A DNA stretch of 64,000 nt from Pseudolactococcus sp041800635 (GTDB lineage Bacteria; Bacillota; Bacilli; Lactobacillales; Streptococcaceae). The notes under the pieces were generated by a model, which searched no databases, was not told the DNA's origin, and was given only the letters and a program-made list of their open reading frames with translations. The stretch is from assembly GCA_047833645.1 (NCBI GenBank), contig CP181259.1, forward strand, positions 1,302,001 through 1,366,000. Direction: 5' to 3'. A program made the position numbers and the translations under genes. Below, piece by piece: positions 41,932 through 51,927 of the stretch (the first letter of the stretch is position 1; each line of letters starts with the position of its first letter).

Positions 41932-42491
41932 GGGCACCTCTAATAACTACCAATTAATTCACCTCAAAATGAAATTAGAAAAAAACACAGAAAACTAAGC
42001 ATAGTCTACTGTGTTTTTCTTTATGTTACAGACGCCACTTGACTGTTTATTCTTATTTTAGACAGATTACCTCCATGTTTTGAGATTTAAACGTTTAACT
42101 TGTTCGTACCTCAATAAGTTATAAGTCAGATTTGTAAGGTCAGTATTTAAAACAGCTCGATCGAATCCAATAGAACGTAAACTAGAACCATGCATTGAAT
42201 TTTCAACAAAGCCAAATACATGTTCAATACGGACACGTATTTTCGAAATGATTTTATTAAACATTTTATCGTCTGCCTTAAGAGATTTACAACGTGTGTT
42301 TTTAAGACAGGTAAAAAGTTCAGCACCTTTAGGTGTTGCTTGATTTTGATAAGCTGAGTCTGCTAAGGTGATCTCATCGGGATCAACAAGAACGCCTATT
42401 ACTTGAGAATCATGCACATTTGCAGGCGTTGTTTGATAATTCTTTACGAATTTTGATTTGGTATCTATAGCAATATGATTTTTGTAGCCAT
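41932..42491 (-). mobile_element. IS5-family element, half-copy B (560 bp)
   Basis: The 3' half of the IS5-family element including its right terminal repeat (GGGCACCTCT on the plus strand). It is cut at ATGGCTAC inside the transposase gene, the same base at which half-copy C is cut. The transposase fragment here is continuous through KSLKADDKMFNKIISK, lacking the 1-nt deletion of copies A and D. No target duplication. Confidence 0.88.
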
Positions 42492-42749
42492 AAAATGAAG
42501 CACTCCCCACAGGTAACAAGTAATCACTAAACAGTCAGATGTTGCAAGATGGACGTTCTTCCGATTTTGTATTTCGAGTGGAACGCTTGTTTGATAAATC
42601 GCTTCAATGCTTGTCAGTAAATAAACAAAAACTTTTGTAAGTGTGCTATTATAAGTCATATAGGTCGTGCGCTTTCTAATTCTTAGTGGTTTAAGCTTAG
42701 GATAGCACGACTTATATATTTTTCAATGAAATCAACTAGCAATTCGGGT
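42492..42749 (-). mobile_element. IS982-family remnant
   Basis: Carries the right terminal repeat (ACTAGCAATTCGGGT ending at 42749) and the N-terminal 55 codons of an IS982-type transposase (TYNSTLTKVFVYLLTSIEAI), about 90% like the complete copy at 19011-20009 by eye. Joined directly to IS5 half-copy B. Confidence 0.88.
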
Positions 42750-43100
42750 ATACTAGATATAATTGAGTATCAAAAAGAGCAGATAAAAGATTTACAAAAC
42801 ACTAAAGATGAACAATTTAAACAATTAAGTAATATGCAAAATCTTTTAGACCAACAACAACGTCAAGCCTTACAGGATAAAAAAGTACTAGAAGAGTATA
42901 AATCAGAAATCAATGAATTGAAAGCTCTTAAAATGCCTCAGGAGGATATGAAAGATGGCTCGTCGATAAGGGGTGAGGCGCAGGAAGAAATTGAACGACA
43001 GAAAGCTCAATTGAAGTTATCAGAAGAAGAGCGAAACAAGGCAAAAGAAAAAGACCCGGTAAAAACAGAATCTAAAAAATGGTGGCAACTATGGAAATGA
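42726..43100 (+). pseudogene. C-terminal part of a DUF536-type plasmid replication-associated protein
   Basis: The frame takes its start codon from the IS982 end. From about codon 10 it encodes a coiled coil typical of lactococcal theta-plasmid RepX/DUF536 proteins: LLDQQQRQALQDKKVLEEY... and the C-terminal signature KKWWQLWK. The DNA-binding N-terminus is lost. It indicates that the R-M island came from a plasmid. It ends 10 bp before hsdR. Confidence 0.7.
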
Positions 43101-43110
43101 GGGGAATCAA

Positions 43111-46100
43111 ATGAGTCATTCGGAACAAATGATTGAAAACCAGTTCATACAGATCTTAAGTGAGAAAGAAAATCAGTGGACTTATCGTCCGGACTTGAAG
43201 TCGGAAGAAGCACTTTGGCAAAACTTTAGAGGCCATTTGAACCGAATAAATTTAGCAGTATTGGAAGAGCAACTATTAACGGACAAAGAATTTAAGCAAG
43301 TCAAAGTCGAGTTTTCACGTTTGACCGGAACGCCTTTTTTAGCTTCTCAATGGCTTAGAGGAGAAAACGGGGTGGCTCAAGTTTTATTAGAGCGAGAAGA
43401 TGGGAAAAAAGTGACTTTAGAAGCCTTTAGAAATAAGGATATCTCAGGAGGAACTTCTTCTTATGAGGTAGTTCACCAAGTGGTCCCAGATTCCTCTAGA
43501 GTAGATCGTGGAGATGTGAGCTTGCTGATTAATGGGCTCCCAATCATTCATATTGAGCTCAAAAAAGAGTCTGCTAAAGACGGTTTTATGCAAGCTTATT
43601 ATCAAATTCAGCGTTATGCAGAAGATGGATTTTTTAAAGGGATTTACGCAACCACTCAAATCATGGTGATTTCAAATAAAGTCGATACCCGATATTTTGC
43701 AAGACCTAGTGAAGATACCGCTGAAGCCTATGCTCGGATGAAGAAATTTTTATTTAATTGGCGGACTGAAGACAATCAAACGGTTTCCGATTTGTTTGAT
43801 TTTACTCGTACAGTTTTGCGGATACCCGATGCCCATGAATTGATTAGCCAATATACCATTCTCGTCGATGATCAAAAAAATCAAAAATTCCTCATGGTTT
43901 TAAGGCCTTACCAAATTCATGCTATTCGTAAGATTCGTCAAAAAGCGGCACAGCATGAAGGAGGATTCATTTGGCATGCGACAGGTTCAGGAAAGACCAT
44001 TACCAGTTTTGTTGCAACGAAATTATTAGCACAAAATGCGATCGGTGTCGATCGTACGGTCATGGTTGTTGATAGAACAGACTTAGATGCTCAAACGCAG
44101 GATGAGTTTACGAAGTTTGCCTCGGAATACCATACCGGACAAACGACCGGAAATTCGGTAGCCAATACTTTGATTGTTGGGATCAAAAATCAAAAACAGT
44201 TGGCTCGAAACCTCCTATCATCAAAAAATAATAATACGATTTTAGTGACCACGATTCAAAAACTCTCTGCGGCTATGCGAAGCGCCCAACAAGAGAGTGA
44301 AGAAAAAGGCTCGAATCAATTTGAGAAGCTACGGCAAGAACATCTTGTTTTTATTGTTGATGAGGCTCATCGTGCGGTTAGTGATGAGGAAATGAAGCGA
44401 ATTAAGAAAATATTACCCAATTCAACCTGGTTTGGATTAACGGGAACGCCTATTTTTGAAGAAAATAAAAAGCAAGAAAATGGAACTTTTGCCAGAACGA
44501 CGAGCCAGCAATACGGGCCACTCGTTCACTCCTATACAACCAAAAATGCTATGGATGATGGGGCTGTTTTAGGCTTTCAAGTCGAGTATCATTCACTGGT
44601 TTCAGAAGAGGATCAAGAGGTGATTATCACCCAACTCAATAAAGGAAAGTTGCCAGACGATGCCCTCCAACAAGAAAAATTATTGCCTACGGAACTGTAT
44701 GAAACAGATGAGCATATCTCGGCCATGTTACAAAAAATCTTTAATCGGAGAAGTGTGGTCAAAAAGTTCAAGGTAAAGAATGGTTTTCCTACGATGTCAG
44801 CCATTCTTACCACTCACTCGATTGCCCAAGCTAAACATATTTACCGGATTTTAAAGGAAATGAAAGATAATGGGACACTCTTGAATGGGCGACAATTTGA
44901 TGAACGTCATCAACTGATTGATAAAGATTTCCCAAGAGTAGCTATTACCTTCTCAACCAATCCGGATCAATTAGAAAAAAATGAACAAGACGATGAATTA
45001 GTAGAGATCATGAAAGAGTATGCGAAACAGTTTGATGCTTCTCCTTATCAAGATGAGAAACTCTACAATCAAAATATTAATAAACGGTTGGCCCGTAAGG
45101 AAAAGCAATATCAATCGGATGGTCAGTGGCTAGATTTTGTCATTGTTGTCGATCGTTTATTGACAGGCTTTGATTCTCCAACGATTCAAACCTTATATAT
45201 TGATCGAGAAATGAACTATCAAAAGCTCCTTCAAGCGTTCTCAAGAACCAACCGTATTTATACAGGAAAAGATTCTGGGTTGATTGTCTCTTTTAGAAAA
45301 CCCTTCACCATGAAAGAGAATGTGCAAAACACGTTTCGTCTATTCTCAAATGAAAATCAAAACTTTGATCAACTGATTCCAAGAGAATATGAAGAAGTCA
45401 AAAAAGAATTTATCGAATGTTCAACACTTTATAAACAAAGCGAAGCCGACCTATCGGATAATCCCAACGATCTTAAAACGATGATTGCGCAAATGAGTGC
45501 TTATCAAAAGCTAGAAAAGAGTTATAAAGCGCTCCGAAGCTATGATCAATACGAAGAAGACTTTGAAGCATTTTCAGAAGTAGTGGAGCAGTTGCCACAA
45601 TATCAAGGTAAAACGGAAAATGTTAAAACAAAGATTAAAGAAATGATCGAGGATGAGGAGCATCCTGAGGAGGACTTCGAGAAGCTTTTACAAGAGATTG
45701 CTTTTTCTTCGCAGCTCAATGCGACACATAAAGACGTCGTGGATAGTTTTTATATTAATCAACTTTTGAAAGCGATCCAATTAAACGAAGCAGGGGCCGT
45801 TGAAAAATTTGAAAAAGAAATCCAACAAAAGGATCCTCAAATCCAAAAGATGTATCACACCTTGAAAGATCAACTCGTCAATACTACTGAAGAGATCGAT
45901 GTGGCTCAATTAAAAGAGACTTCGATTCAAAATGAAATTCAAAGACAACTTCAAAAAGAAGCTGAAGAATTTGGATTATCCTTCGACTTTTTACAGTCTG
46001 CAATGAATGAGTATCAAGGCGATAAGAAAACAATCCCTTATTTAACCCATTTACTGGATTCGATGACCCTCAGTAAAGAAGAGTTTGAAGCCAAAACGGG

Positions 46101-46188
46101 TGAAAAATACAGAAGAAGAACAAAAGTTTTAGAAGAACGACTACAACAAAATTTTGCACATCTTCAAAAATGGAAGGAAGAATTATAA
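43111..46188 (+). CDS. hsdR: Type I restriction enzyme R subunit
   Basis: A 1025-residue HsdR. The N-terminal PD-(D/E)xK nuclease has GDVSLLINGLPIIHIELKKE (Asp, Glu, Lys). Superfamily 2 translocase motifs follow: HATGSGKTITSF (Walker A, around residue 292), VDEAHRAVS (motif II), GLTGTPIF, VVDRLLTGFDSP and AFSRTNRIY (motif VI), then a helical C-terminal region that binds the methylase core. It cuts unmodified DNA after ATP-driven translocation. AGGGGAA precedes the ATG. The stop overlaps the hsdM start (TAATG). Intact. Confidence 0.96.
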   Translation: MSHSEQMIENQFIQILSEKENQWTYRPDLKSEEALWQNFRGHLNRINLAVLEEQLLTDKEFKQVKVEFSRLTGTPFLASQWLRGENGVAQVLLEREDGKKVTLEAFRNKDISGGTSSYEVVHQVVPDSSRVDRGDVSLLINGLPIIHIELKKESAKDGFMQAYYQIQRYAEDGFFKGIYATTQIMVISNKVDTRYFARPSEDTAEAYARMKKFLFNWRTEDNQTVSDLFDFTRTVLRIPDAHELISQYTILVDDQKNQKFLMVLRPYQIHAIRKIRQKAAQHEGGFIWHATGSGKTITSFVATKLLAQNAIGVDRTVMVVDRTDLDAQTQDEFTKFASEYHTGQTTGNSVANTLIVGIKNQKQLARNLLSSKNNNTILVTTIQKLSAAMRSAQQESEEKGSNQFEKLRQEHLVFIVDEAHRAVSDEEMKRIKKILPNSTWFGLTGTPIFEENKKQENGTFARTTSQQYGPLVHSYTTKNAMDDGAVLGFQVEYHSLVSEEDQEVIITQLNKGKLPDDALQQEKLLPTELYETDEHISAMLQKIFNRRSVVKKFKVKNGFPTMSAILTTHSIAQAKHIYRILKEMKDNGTLLNGRQFDERHQLIDKDFPRVAITFSTNPDQLEKNEQDDELVEIMKEYAKQFDASPYQDEKLYNQNINKRLARKEKQYQSDGQWLDFVIVVDRLLTGFDSPTIQTLYIDREMNYQKLLQAFSRTNRIYTGKDSGLIVSFRKPFTMKENVQNTFRLFSNENQNFDQLIPREYEEVKKEFIECSTLYKQSEADLSDNPNDLKTMIAQMSAYQKLEKSYKALRSYDQYEEDFEAFSEVVEQLPQYQGKTENVKTKIKEMIEDEEHPEEDFEKLLQEIAFSSQLNATHKDVVDSFYINQLLKAIQLNEAGAVEKFEKEIQQKDPQIQKMYHTLKDQLVNTTEEIDVAQLKETSIQNEIQRQLQKEAEEFGLSFDFLQSAMNEYQGDKKTIPYLTHLLDSMTLSKEEFEAKTGEKYRRRTKVLEERLQQNFAHLQKWKEEL

Positions 46189-47783
46189 TGGCGACAGGTT
46201 TAAATCAACAACTATGGGCTTCTGCGGATATCTTACGCGGGAAGATGGATGCAAGTGAGTACAAAAACTACTTACTGGGATTAATTTTCTATAAGTACTT
46301 GTCTGATGCGCAGCTTAGAGAAGTTTATGAACAAGAAAATGGAAAAACAGATACCTTCCCAGAACGTTCCACTCAGTATGCAGGATTCATGGAGTGGTAC
46401 GAAGAAGACAAAGACGATTTAATCGAAAATATCCAACCCAAACAAGGTTACTTTATCCAACCCGATCAATTGTTTTATCACTACCGCATCAAAGCTGATA
46501 ACTATGAATTTAACTTGACCGACTTACAAGCAGGTTTTAATGAGTTGGAACGTCAAGGAGAAGAATTTAGTGGATTGTTTGCGGATATTGATTTAAACTC
46601 CACAAAATTAGGCTCAAATGCACAACAACGGAACGTGACGATTACTGAGGTTTTACGTGCCTTAGATGAGATTGACTTATTTGAACACAATGGCGATGTG
46701 ATTGGGGACGCTTATGAGTATTTAATCGGGATGTTTGCGGCAGGTGCAGGTAAAAAAGCAGGAGAGTTTTATACCCCTCAAGCTGTTTCACGCATCATGT
46801 CAGAAATTACGTCGATCGGACAAGAATCTCGAGCGCCTTTTCATATTTACGATCCTGCGATGGGATCAGGTTCTTTGATGCTTAATATCCGTCGCTATCT
46901 CATCAATCCAAATCAAGTCCATTATCATGGCCAAGAGCTAAATACGACGACCTTTAACTTAGCACGTATGAACTTAATCCTTCATGGAGTAGATAAAGAA
47001 CGCATGAACCTGAATAACGGGGACACTTTAGACGCTGATTGGCCGTCAGAAGAGCCTTATCAGTTTGATTCTGTGGTCATGAACCCTCCTTACTCTGCGA
47101 AATGGTCAGCGGCAGATAAGTTTCTCTCTGACCCTCGTTTTGAGCGTTTTGGAAAATTAGCGCCTAAATCTAAAGCGGACTTTGCCTTTCTCCTTCACGG
47201 TTTTTACCATTTGAAAGAATCGGGAACAATGGGGATTGTCCTGCCTCATGGCGTTCTCTTTAGAGGAGCCGCGGAAGGAACCATCCGTCAATCTCTTTTA
47301 GAAATGGGAGCCATTGATGCAGTCATTGGCTTGCCGCCCAATATCTTTTTTGGGACCAGTATTCCGACAACGGTTATTATTTTGAAGAAAAACCGCTCTC
47401 GTCGTGATGTCTTATTTATTGATGCTTCTCAAGACTTTAAAAAACAAAAAAATCAAAATGTCCTGTTGGATGAACATATTGATAAAATTGTTTCTATCTA
47501 CAAAAAGCGAGAAGATATTGAAAGATATGCTCATGTTGCAAGTTTTGATGAGATCCAAGAAAATGACTTTAACTTAAATATCCCTCGTTATGTCGATACC
47601 TTTGAGGAAGAAGAACCGGTTGATTTGGTTGCAGTGAATACCAATCTCCTTAAGATCAATGAAGAATTAGTTCAACAAGATCAAACGCTCTTATCGTTGA
47701 TTAACGATTTTTCAGAAAGTGAAGAGAATCAAGCCTTGATTGAATCGATGCGTCTTCTTTTGAGAGGTGGGCATGATGAGTAA
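46188..47783 (+). CDS. hsdM: Type I modification methylase
   Basis: A 531-residue N6-adenine methyltransferase subunit: N-terminal HsdM domain (NQQLWASADILRGKMDASEYKNYLLGLIFYKYLSD), AdoMet motif YDPAMGSGSLMLN and catalytic motif VMNPPYSAKW (NPPY). With two copies plus HsdS it methylates the recognition site. Start at 46188 overlaps hsdR; the end overlaps hsdS. Confidence 0.96.
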   Translation: MATGLNQQLWASADILRGKMDASEYKNYLLGLIFYKYLSDAQLREVYEQENGKTDTFPERSTQYAGFMEWYEEDKDDLIENIQPKQGYFIQPDQLFYHYRIKADNYEFNLTDLQAGFNELERQGEEFSGLFADIDLNSTKLGSNAQQRNVTITEVLRALDEIDLFEHNGDVIGDAYEYLIGMFAAGAGKKAGEFYTPQAVSRIMSEITSIGQESRAPFHIYDPAMGSGSLMLNIRRYLINPNQVHYHGQELNTTTFNLARMNLILHGVDKERMNLNNGDTLDADWPSEEPYQFDSVVMNPPYSAKWSAADKFLSDPRFERFGKLAPKSKADFAFLLHGFYHLKESGTMGIVLPHGVLFRGAAEGTIRQSLLEMGAIDAVIGLPPNIFFGTSIPTTVIILKKNRSRRDVLFIDASQDFKKQKNQNVLLDEHIDKIVSIYKKREDIERYAHVASFDEIQENDFNLNIPRYVDTFEEEEPVDLVAVNTNLLKINEELVQQDQTLLSLINDFSESEENQALIESMRLLLRGGHDE

Positions 47784-49002
47784 AAAAAGTCCACAATTAA
47801 GGTTTGAAGGTTTTACGGATGATTGGGAAGAGCGTAAGTTAAAAGATGTTACTGAGCGAGTAAGATCTAATGACGGGAGAATGGATTTACCTACACTAAC
47901 CATGTCTGCTAGTAGTGGTTGGTTAGACCAAAAAGATAGATTCTCTGGAGACATTTCAGGTAAAGAGAAAAAGAATTATACTTTATTGAAAAAGGGAGAA
48001 TTATCGTATAATCACGGAAATTCTAAGCTAGCTAAATACGGAGTTGTATTCAGTCTAACAAATTATGAAGAAGCACTTGTCCCAAGGGTTTACCATAGTT
48101 TTAAAGCGTTAGAGAATACGTCGGCTGACTTTATTGAGTATATGTTTTCAACTAAACTACCTGATAGAGAATTAGGAAAATTAGTATCTTCTGGGGCTCG
48201 TATGGATGGACTATTAAATATTAACTATGATGATTTCATGAATATTCATATATCTATCCCTAATTATGAAGAACAAATTTTGATGTCTGCTTTCTTTAGA
48301 AAATTAGATGAGACTATCGCTCTTCATCAGCGTAAGTTAGATTTGTTGAAAGAACAGAAAAAAGGATACTTACAAAAAATGTTCCCCAAAAATGGTGCCA
48401 AAGTTCCTGAATTGCGATTTGCGGGGTTTGCTGACGATTGGGAAGAGCGTAAGTTAGGCGATTTTTCTGATGTAAGAGATGGCACACACGCTTCACCCAA
48501 ATACATTAGCGAAGGACATCCGATGGTAACATCTAAAAATTTAACTCATTCTGGGTTAGATATGACGGATGTATCCTTCTTAACTGATGAAGATTTTGAC
48601 GAAATCAATAAGAGATCAAAAGTTAGTATAGGCGATATTTTATTCGGAATGATTGGAACTATCGGTAATCCAGTAATTGTTTATAGAGATGACTTTGCTA
48701 TAAAAAATGTTGCACTAATTAAAGAAAAAAGTTCCAACCCTATAATAAATAAATGGTTACTGCAATATCTTAAATCTCCATCTTTTAATCGGTTTATCCA
48801 AAAAGAAAATGCTGGCGGGACTCAAAAATTCATTGCACTTGGTCTAATTCGAGACATGAATTTGAGAGTTCCCAAAAAAGAAGAACAACAAAAAATCGGC
48901 TCATTTTTCAAACAGTTAGATGACACTATCGCTCTTCATCAACGTAAGTTAGATTTGTTGAAAGAAGAGAAAAAAGGCTTTTTACAAAAGATGTTTGTTT
49001 AG
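47773..49002 (+). CDS. hsdS: Type I specificity subunit
   Basis: A 409-residue HsdS with two target-recognition domains (about residues 15-170 and 215-370), each entered by the same conserved sequence (FxDDWEERKLxD) and followed by near-identical helical spacers LDETIALHQRKLDLLKEQKKG and LDDTIALHQRKLDLLKEEKKG in part. The repeated spacers at DNA level (48310-48370 and 48920-48980) permit domain shuffling by recombination. The first TRD begins KLKDVTERVRSND, the second KLGDFSDVRDGTHASP. ATG 47773 or 47776 follows GAGAGGTGG. Recognition sequence not predictable by eye. Confidence 0.94.
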   Translation: MMSKKSPQLRFEGFTDDWEERKLKDVTERVRSNDGRMDLPTLTMSASSGWLDQKDRFSGDISGKEKKNYTLLKKGELSYNHGNSKLAKYGVVFSLTNYEEALVPRVYHSFKALENTSADFIEYMFSTKLPDRELGKLVSSGARMDGLLNINYDDFMNIHISIPNYEEQILMSAFFRKLDETIALHQRKLDLLKEQKKGYLQKMFPKNGAKVPELRFAGFADDWEERKLGDFSDVRDGTHASPKYISEGHPMVTSKNLTHSGLDMTDVSFLTDEDFDEINKRSKVSIGDILFGMIGTIGNPVIVYRDDFAIKNVALIKEKSSNPIINKWLLQYLKSPSFNRFIQKENAGGTQKFIALGLIRDMNLRVPKKEEQQKIGSFFKQLDDTIALHQRKLDLLKEEKKGFLQKMFV

Positions 49003-49040
49003 GGTCTATAATTATATAATGACCCCTAGGAAAGACTATT

Positions 49041-49088
49041 AAAACAGCCCCCATTATCTAATAGTTAGATAACGGGGGTTGTTTTTTT
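49041..49088 (+). terminator. Terminator of the hsd operon
   Basis: AAACAGCCCCCATTATCTAA pairs with TTAGATAACGGGGGTTGTTT and is followed by T-run. Strong. Confidence 0.88.
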
Positions 49089-49126
49089 ATAAAATGATAT
49101 AATACTCCCTAGATAGGAGAAAACGT

Positions 49127-49366
49127 ATGTCTAGACAAAAACGATCGATCAAGGAAAATAATGATAAATTAAAAGTTCAATTAGAACTCCTCCGTAGTTA
49201 TACGGAACACTTTGACTCAGGTATGATTCATATGGCTTTGCCAATGGCTACACAGGTTCGTGTATTAATACATCAAACAGATAAGTCCAATTTATTGACT
49301 TCTGAGCACTTTTTCATCCGGCTGTTGTCGGCGCCGATCATTGTGCGATCGGGGGTGGGCATATGA
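49127..49366 (+). pseudogene. Truncated hypothetical plasmid protein
   Basis: Begins MSRQKRSIKENNDKLKVQLE behind ATAGGAGAA and looks natural for about 57 codons (to HQTDKSNLL). It then runs into unrelated sequence of much higher GC at about 49300, where the foreign ABC segment begins. Probably the N-terminus of a plasmid-borne hypothetical protein cut by recombination. Confidence 0.5.
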
Positions 49367-50013
49367 ATTCATTGATTAGTTTAGAAAAAGTTAATTATCA
49401 AATCGCTGATCAACATATTTTACATGATGTTGATTGGCAGATTCCAGCTGGGGCTCATATTACATTGACGGGACCATCCGGTGGTGGGAAAAGTACGTTA
49501 TTACGGATCATTGCGGCCATGATTTCTAAAACAAGTGGGACCTTGATTTTTGATGGGCAGCCGATTGAAAGTTATGACCCAATCATGTATCGGCGGCAAG
49601 TCTCATATTGTTTCCAACAACCGACGTTATTTGGTGAGACGGTGGCAGATAACTTAGCTTTCCCGTACCAAATTCGTAAGCAAGTCACGGATACGCAACG
49701 AGTGGTAACGGCGTTAAATAATGTTGGGCTGTCCGAACGAACCCTGCATCAGCCGATTATCGAGCTTTCCGGTGGTGAACGGCAGCGGGTCGCGCTGATT
49801 CGCAACATCTTATTCTTACCAAAAGTGTTGTTATTAGATGAGGTGACAGCTGGTTTGGATGAAAATAATAAGCAAATCGTGCACGCCTGGTTACGACAGT
49901 TAAATGAGCAGGATCACGTGACAACTATCATGATTACTCATGACGCGACAGAGATTGCTGCGGCAGATCAATTAGCGAAAGTGGTTGCTGGCAGATTGGA
50001 GGTACACGCATGA
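49363..50013 (+). CDS. ABC transporter ATPase, FetA-like
   Basis: A 216-residue ABC ATPase: Walker A LTGPSGGGKSTLL, Q-loop SYCFQQPTLFG, signature ELSGGERQRVALIRNI, Walker B VLLLDEVTAGLD and the H-loop ITHDATE. It overlaps the following FetB-type permease gene by 4 bp. FetAB/YbbLM transporters export iron and help against oxidative stress. Codon use (CGG, GCG, GTG rich) differs sharply from neighbours and suggests a Lactobacillus-like donor. Confidence 0.85.
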   Translation: MNSLISLEKVNYQIADQHILHDVDWQIPAGAHITLTGPSGGGKSTLLRIIAAMISKTSGTLIFDGQPIESYDPIMYRRQVSYCFQQPTLFGETVADNLAFPYQIRKQVTDTQRVVTALNNVGLSERTLHQPIIELSGGERQRVALIRNILFLPKVLLLDEVTAGLDENNKQIVHAWLRQLNEQDHVTTIMITHDATEIAAADQLAKVVAGRLEVHA

Positions 50014-50765
50014 ATTTAGCAGTTAATAATACGTCGCTATTTTTGGCGGCAATGTTAGTGCTCGTCGCGTTAGGAATTAGTTTGTGGCAGAAACTTGGCT
50101 TGGATAGGGACATCGTCATTGGTGTCGTGCGGGCTGTTGTACAACTATTTATCGTGGGTTACTTGCTAAAGTATATTTTCCGAGTCAACAATTTGTGGCT
50201 AACGCTGGCGATGATGGGCTTCATTATCTTCAATGCGGCTTGGAATGCGAAAAAACGGGGGCCGGGGATTGACCATGCATTAGCCATTTCGTTATTAGCC
50301 ATTTTTGTTAGTACGGGGGTAACACTCGGCGTCCTCGTGCTATCTGGTGCGATTAAGTTTGTGCCATCGCAAATGATTCCCATTTCTGGTATGATTGCGT
50401 CGAATTCAATGGTCGCAATTGGGCTGGCTTATCGCAGCCTCAATAGTCAGTTTCATGACCAGCGGCAAGGTGTGCTTGAACGGTTGGCGTTAGGGGCTGG
50501 TCTACTTGATGCTTCGATTGCCATCGTGCGTGAGGCGATTCGTACGGGGATGTCACCAACCATTGATTCGGCAAAGACCGTGGGTCTAGTCAGTCTGCCA
50601 GGGATGATGTCCGGTTTGATCTTTGCAGGGGTCGATCCAGTACGGGCCATTAGGTATCAAATTATGGTCACGTTCATGCTCTTATCAGCGACTAGTTTGG
50701 GGTCAATCATTGCGTGCTATTTAGCTTACCGTAATTTCTATAATGAACAAAAACAGTTGAAGTAA
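50010..50765 (+). CDS. UPF0014/FetB-family permease
   Basis: A 251-residue integral membrane protein with about seven hydrophobic segments and the family signature MIPISGMIASNSMVAIGLAYRSL together with LGAGLLDASIAIVREAIRTGMSPTIDSAKTVGLVSLPGMM in shorter blocks. It forms the membrane half of the putative iron exporter with the ATPase upstream. High-GC codon use as in its partner. Confidence 0.88.
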   Translation: MNLAVNNTSLFLAAMLVLVALGISLWQKLGLDRDIVIGVVRAVVQLFIVGYLLKYIFRVNNLWLTLAMMGFIIFNAAWNAKKRGPGIDHALAISLLAIFVSTGVTLGVLVLSGAIKFVPSQMIPISGMIASNSMVAIGLAYRSLNSQFHDQRQGVLERLALGAGLLDASIAIVREAIRTGMSPTIDSAKTVGLVSLPGMMSGLIFAGVDPVRAIRYQIMVTFMLLSATSLGSIIACYLAYRNFYNEQKQLK

Positions 50766-50840
50766 TGACTCCTGATTGCAGTCCCGCGGGGAGTCCTTTA
50801 TGATGGAAGCTGAAATAAAACTTAATGCGGGGGTATTGAT

Positions 50841-51236
50841 GTGAATGACGCAGCGGTTTGGGTTCCAGTTCCAGCAATGTTTTACTGGGGCTGGTTAGTA
50901 CCACTCATATTTGGAACCATTTTTGGTTGGCGTTATCATCGCGATAAGGTTCGCCTAGGTAACGGTATTTGGTTTTCGCTATTTTTCTATTCGTTTTTAA
51001 CCATGCTGGCGATTACAATTTTAGGTGGCAATATCCACTGGTTGATCATTATCAGTGGGACGTTGTTTGTGTTGCTGATCCTGTTGATTGGGCTGATTTT
51101 TACCTTACAAGCTTTCTTGCTCTTATGGAATGCGTGGATCATGTGGCGTCATGAGAGTTATACGTTGGCGAATATGCTGACCTTGTACTTGGGACTGGCC
51201 ATTCTGATTTTGCCAAAAACTTCACTTCATTCTTGA
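50841..51236 (+). pseudogene. N-terminal part of a membrane protein (YdcF family likely), truncated
   Basis: A 131-codon frame with four hydrophobic segments (WLVPLIFGTIFGWRYH, LFFYSFLTMLAITILGG, IIISGTLFVLLILLIGLIFTL, ANMLTLYLGLAILIL). It ends just after a change in base composition near 51226. Lactobacillus proteins with this start continue into a DUF218 domain that is absent here, so the gene is probably cut. Start is a GTG behind GGGGG. Confidence 0.5.
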
Positions 51237-51332
51237 AACTTTCTTTGCAACGGACAAAAATTTGAACATTTTTATCCTCAAAAAGTTCTGTCTAAGTAGC
51301 CATATCTCTCCTTTTTCGTATAACTAATAGTG

Positions 51333-51892
51333 ATGGCTACAAAAATCATATTGCTATAGATACCAAATCAAAATTCGTAAAGAATTATCAAACAACGCCT
51401 GCAAATGTGCATGATTCTCAAGTAATAGGCGTTCTTGTTGATCCCGATGAGATCACCTTAGCAGACTCAGCTTATCAAAATCAAGCAACACCTAAAGGTG
51501 CTGAACTTTTTACCTGTCTTAAAAACACACGTTCTAAATCTCTTAAGGCAGACGATAAAGTGTTTAATAAAATCATTTCGAAAATACGTGTCCGTATTGA
51601 ACATGTATTTGGCTTTGTTGAAAATTCAATGCATGGTTCTAGTTTACGTTCTATTGGATTCGATCGAGCTGTTTTAAATACTGACCTTACAAATCTGACT
51701 TATAACTTATTGAGGTACGAACAAGTTAAACGTTTAAATCTCAAAACATGGAGGTAATCTGTCTAAAATAAGAATAAACAGTCAAGTGGCGTCTGTAACA
51801 TAAAGAAAAACACAGTAGACTATGCTTAGTTTTCTGTGTTTTTTTCTAATTTCATTTAGAGGTGAATTAATTGGTAGTTATTAGAGGTGCCC
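51333..51892 (+). mobile_element. IS5-family element, half-copy C (560 bp)
   Basis: The same 560-bp 3' half as copy B in opposite orientation, beginning at the same internal ATGGCTAC and ending with GAGGTGCCC at 51892. It encodes an uninterrupted transposase C-terminus (KSLKADDKVFNKIISK). The preceding 51237-51332 hold a weak IS6-like end (CTTTGCAACGGAC) and no gene. Confidence 0.88.
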
Positions 51893-51927
51893 TCAAATCT
51901 TATTGAAGACTCAAATAATAACAAATT

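Noticed and set aside
51229..51262. Third IS6-family end (CTTTGCAACGGAC)
   Set aside because: Similarity to the terminal repeat is short and interrupted, too weak to call a separate element.
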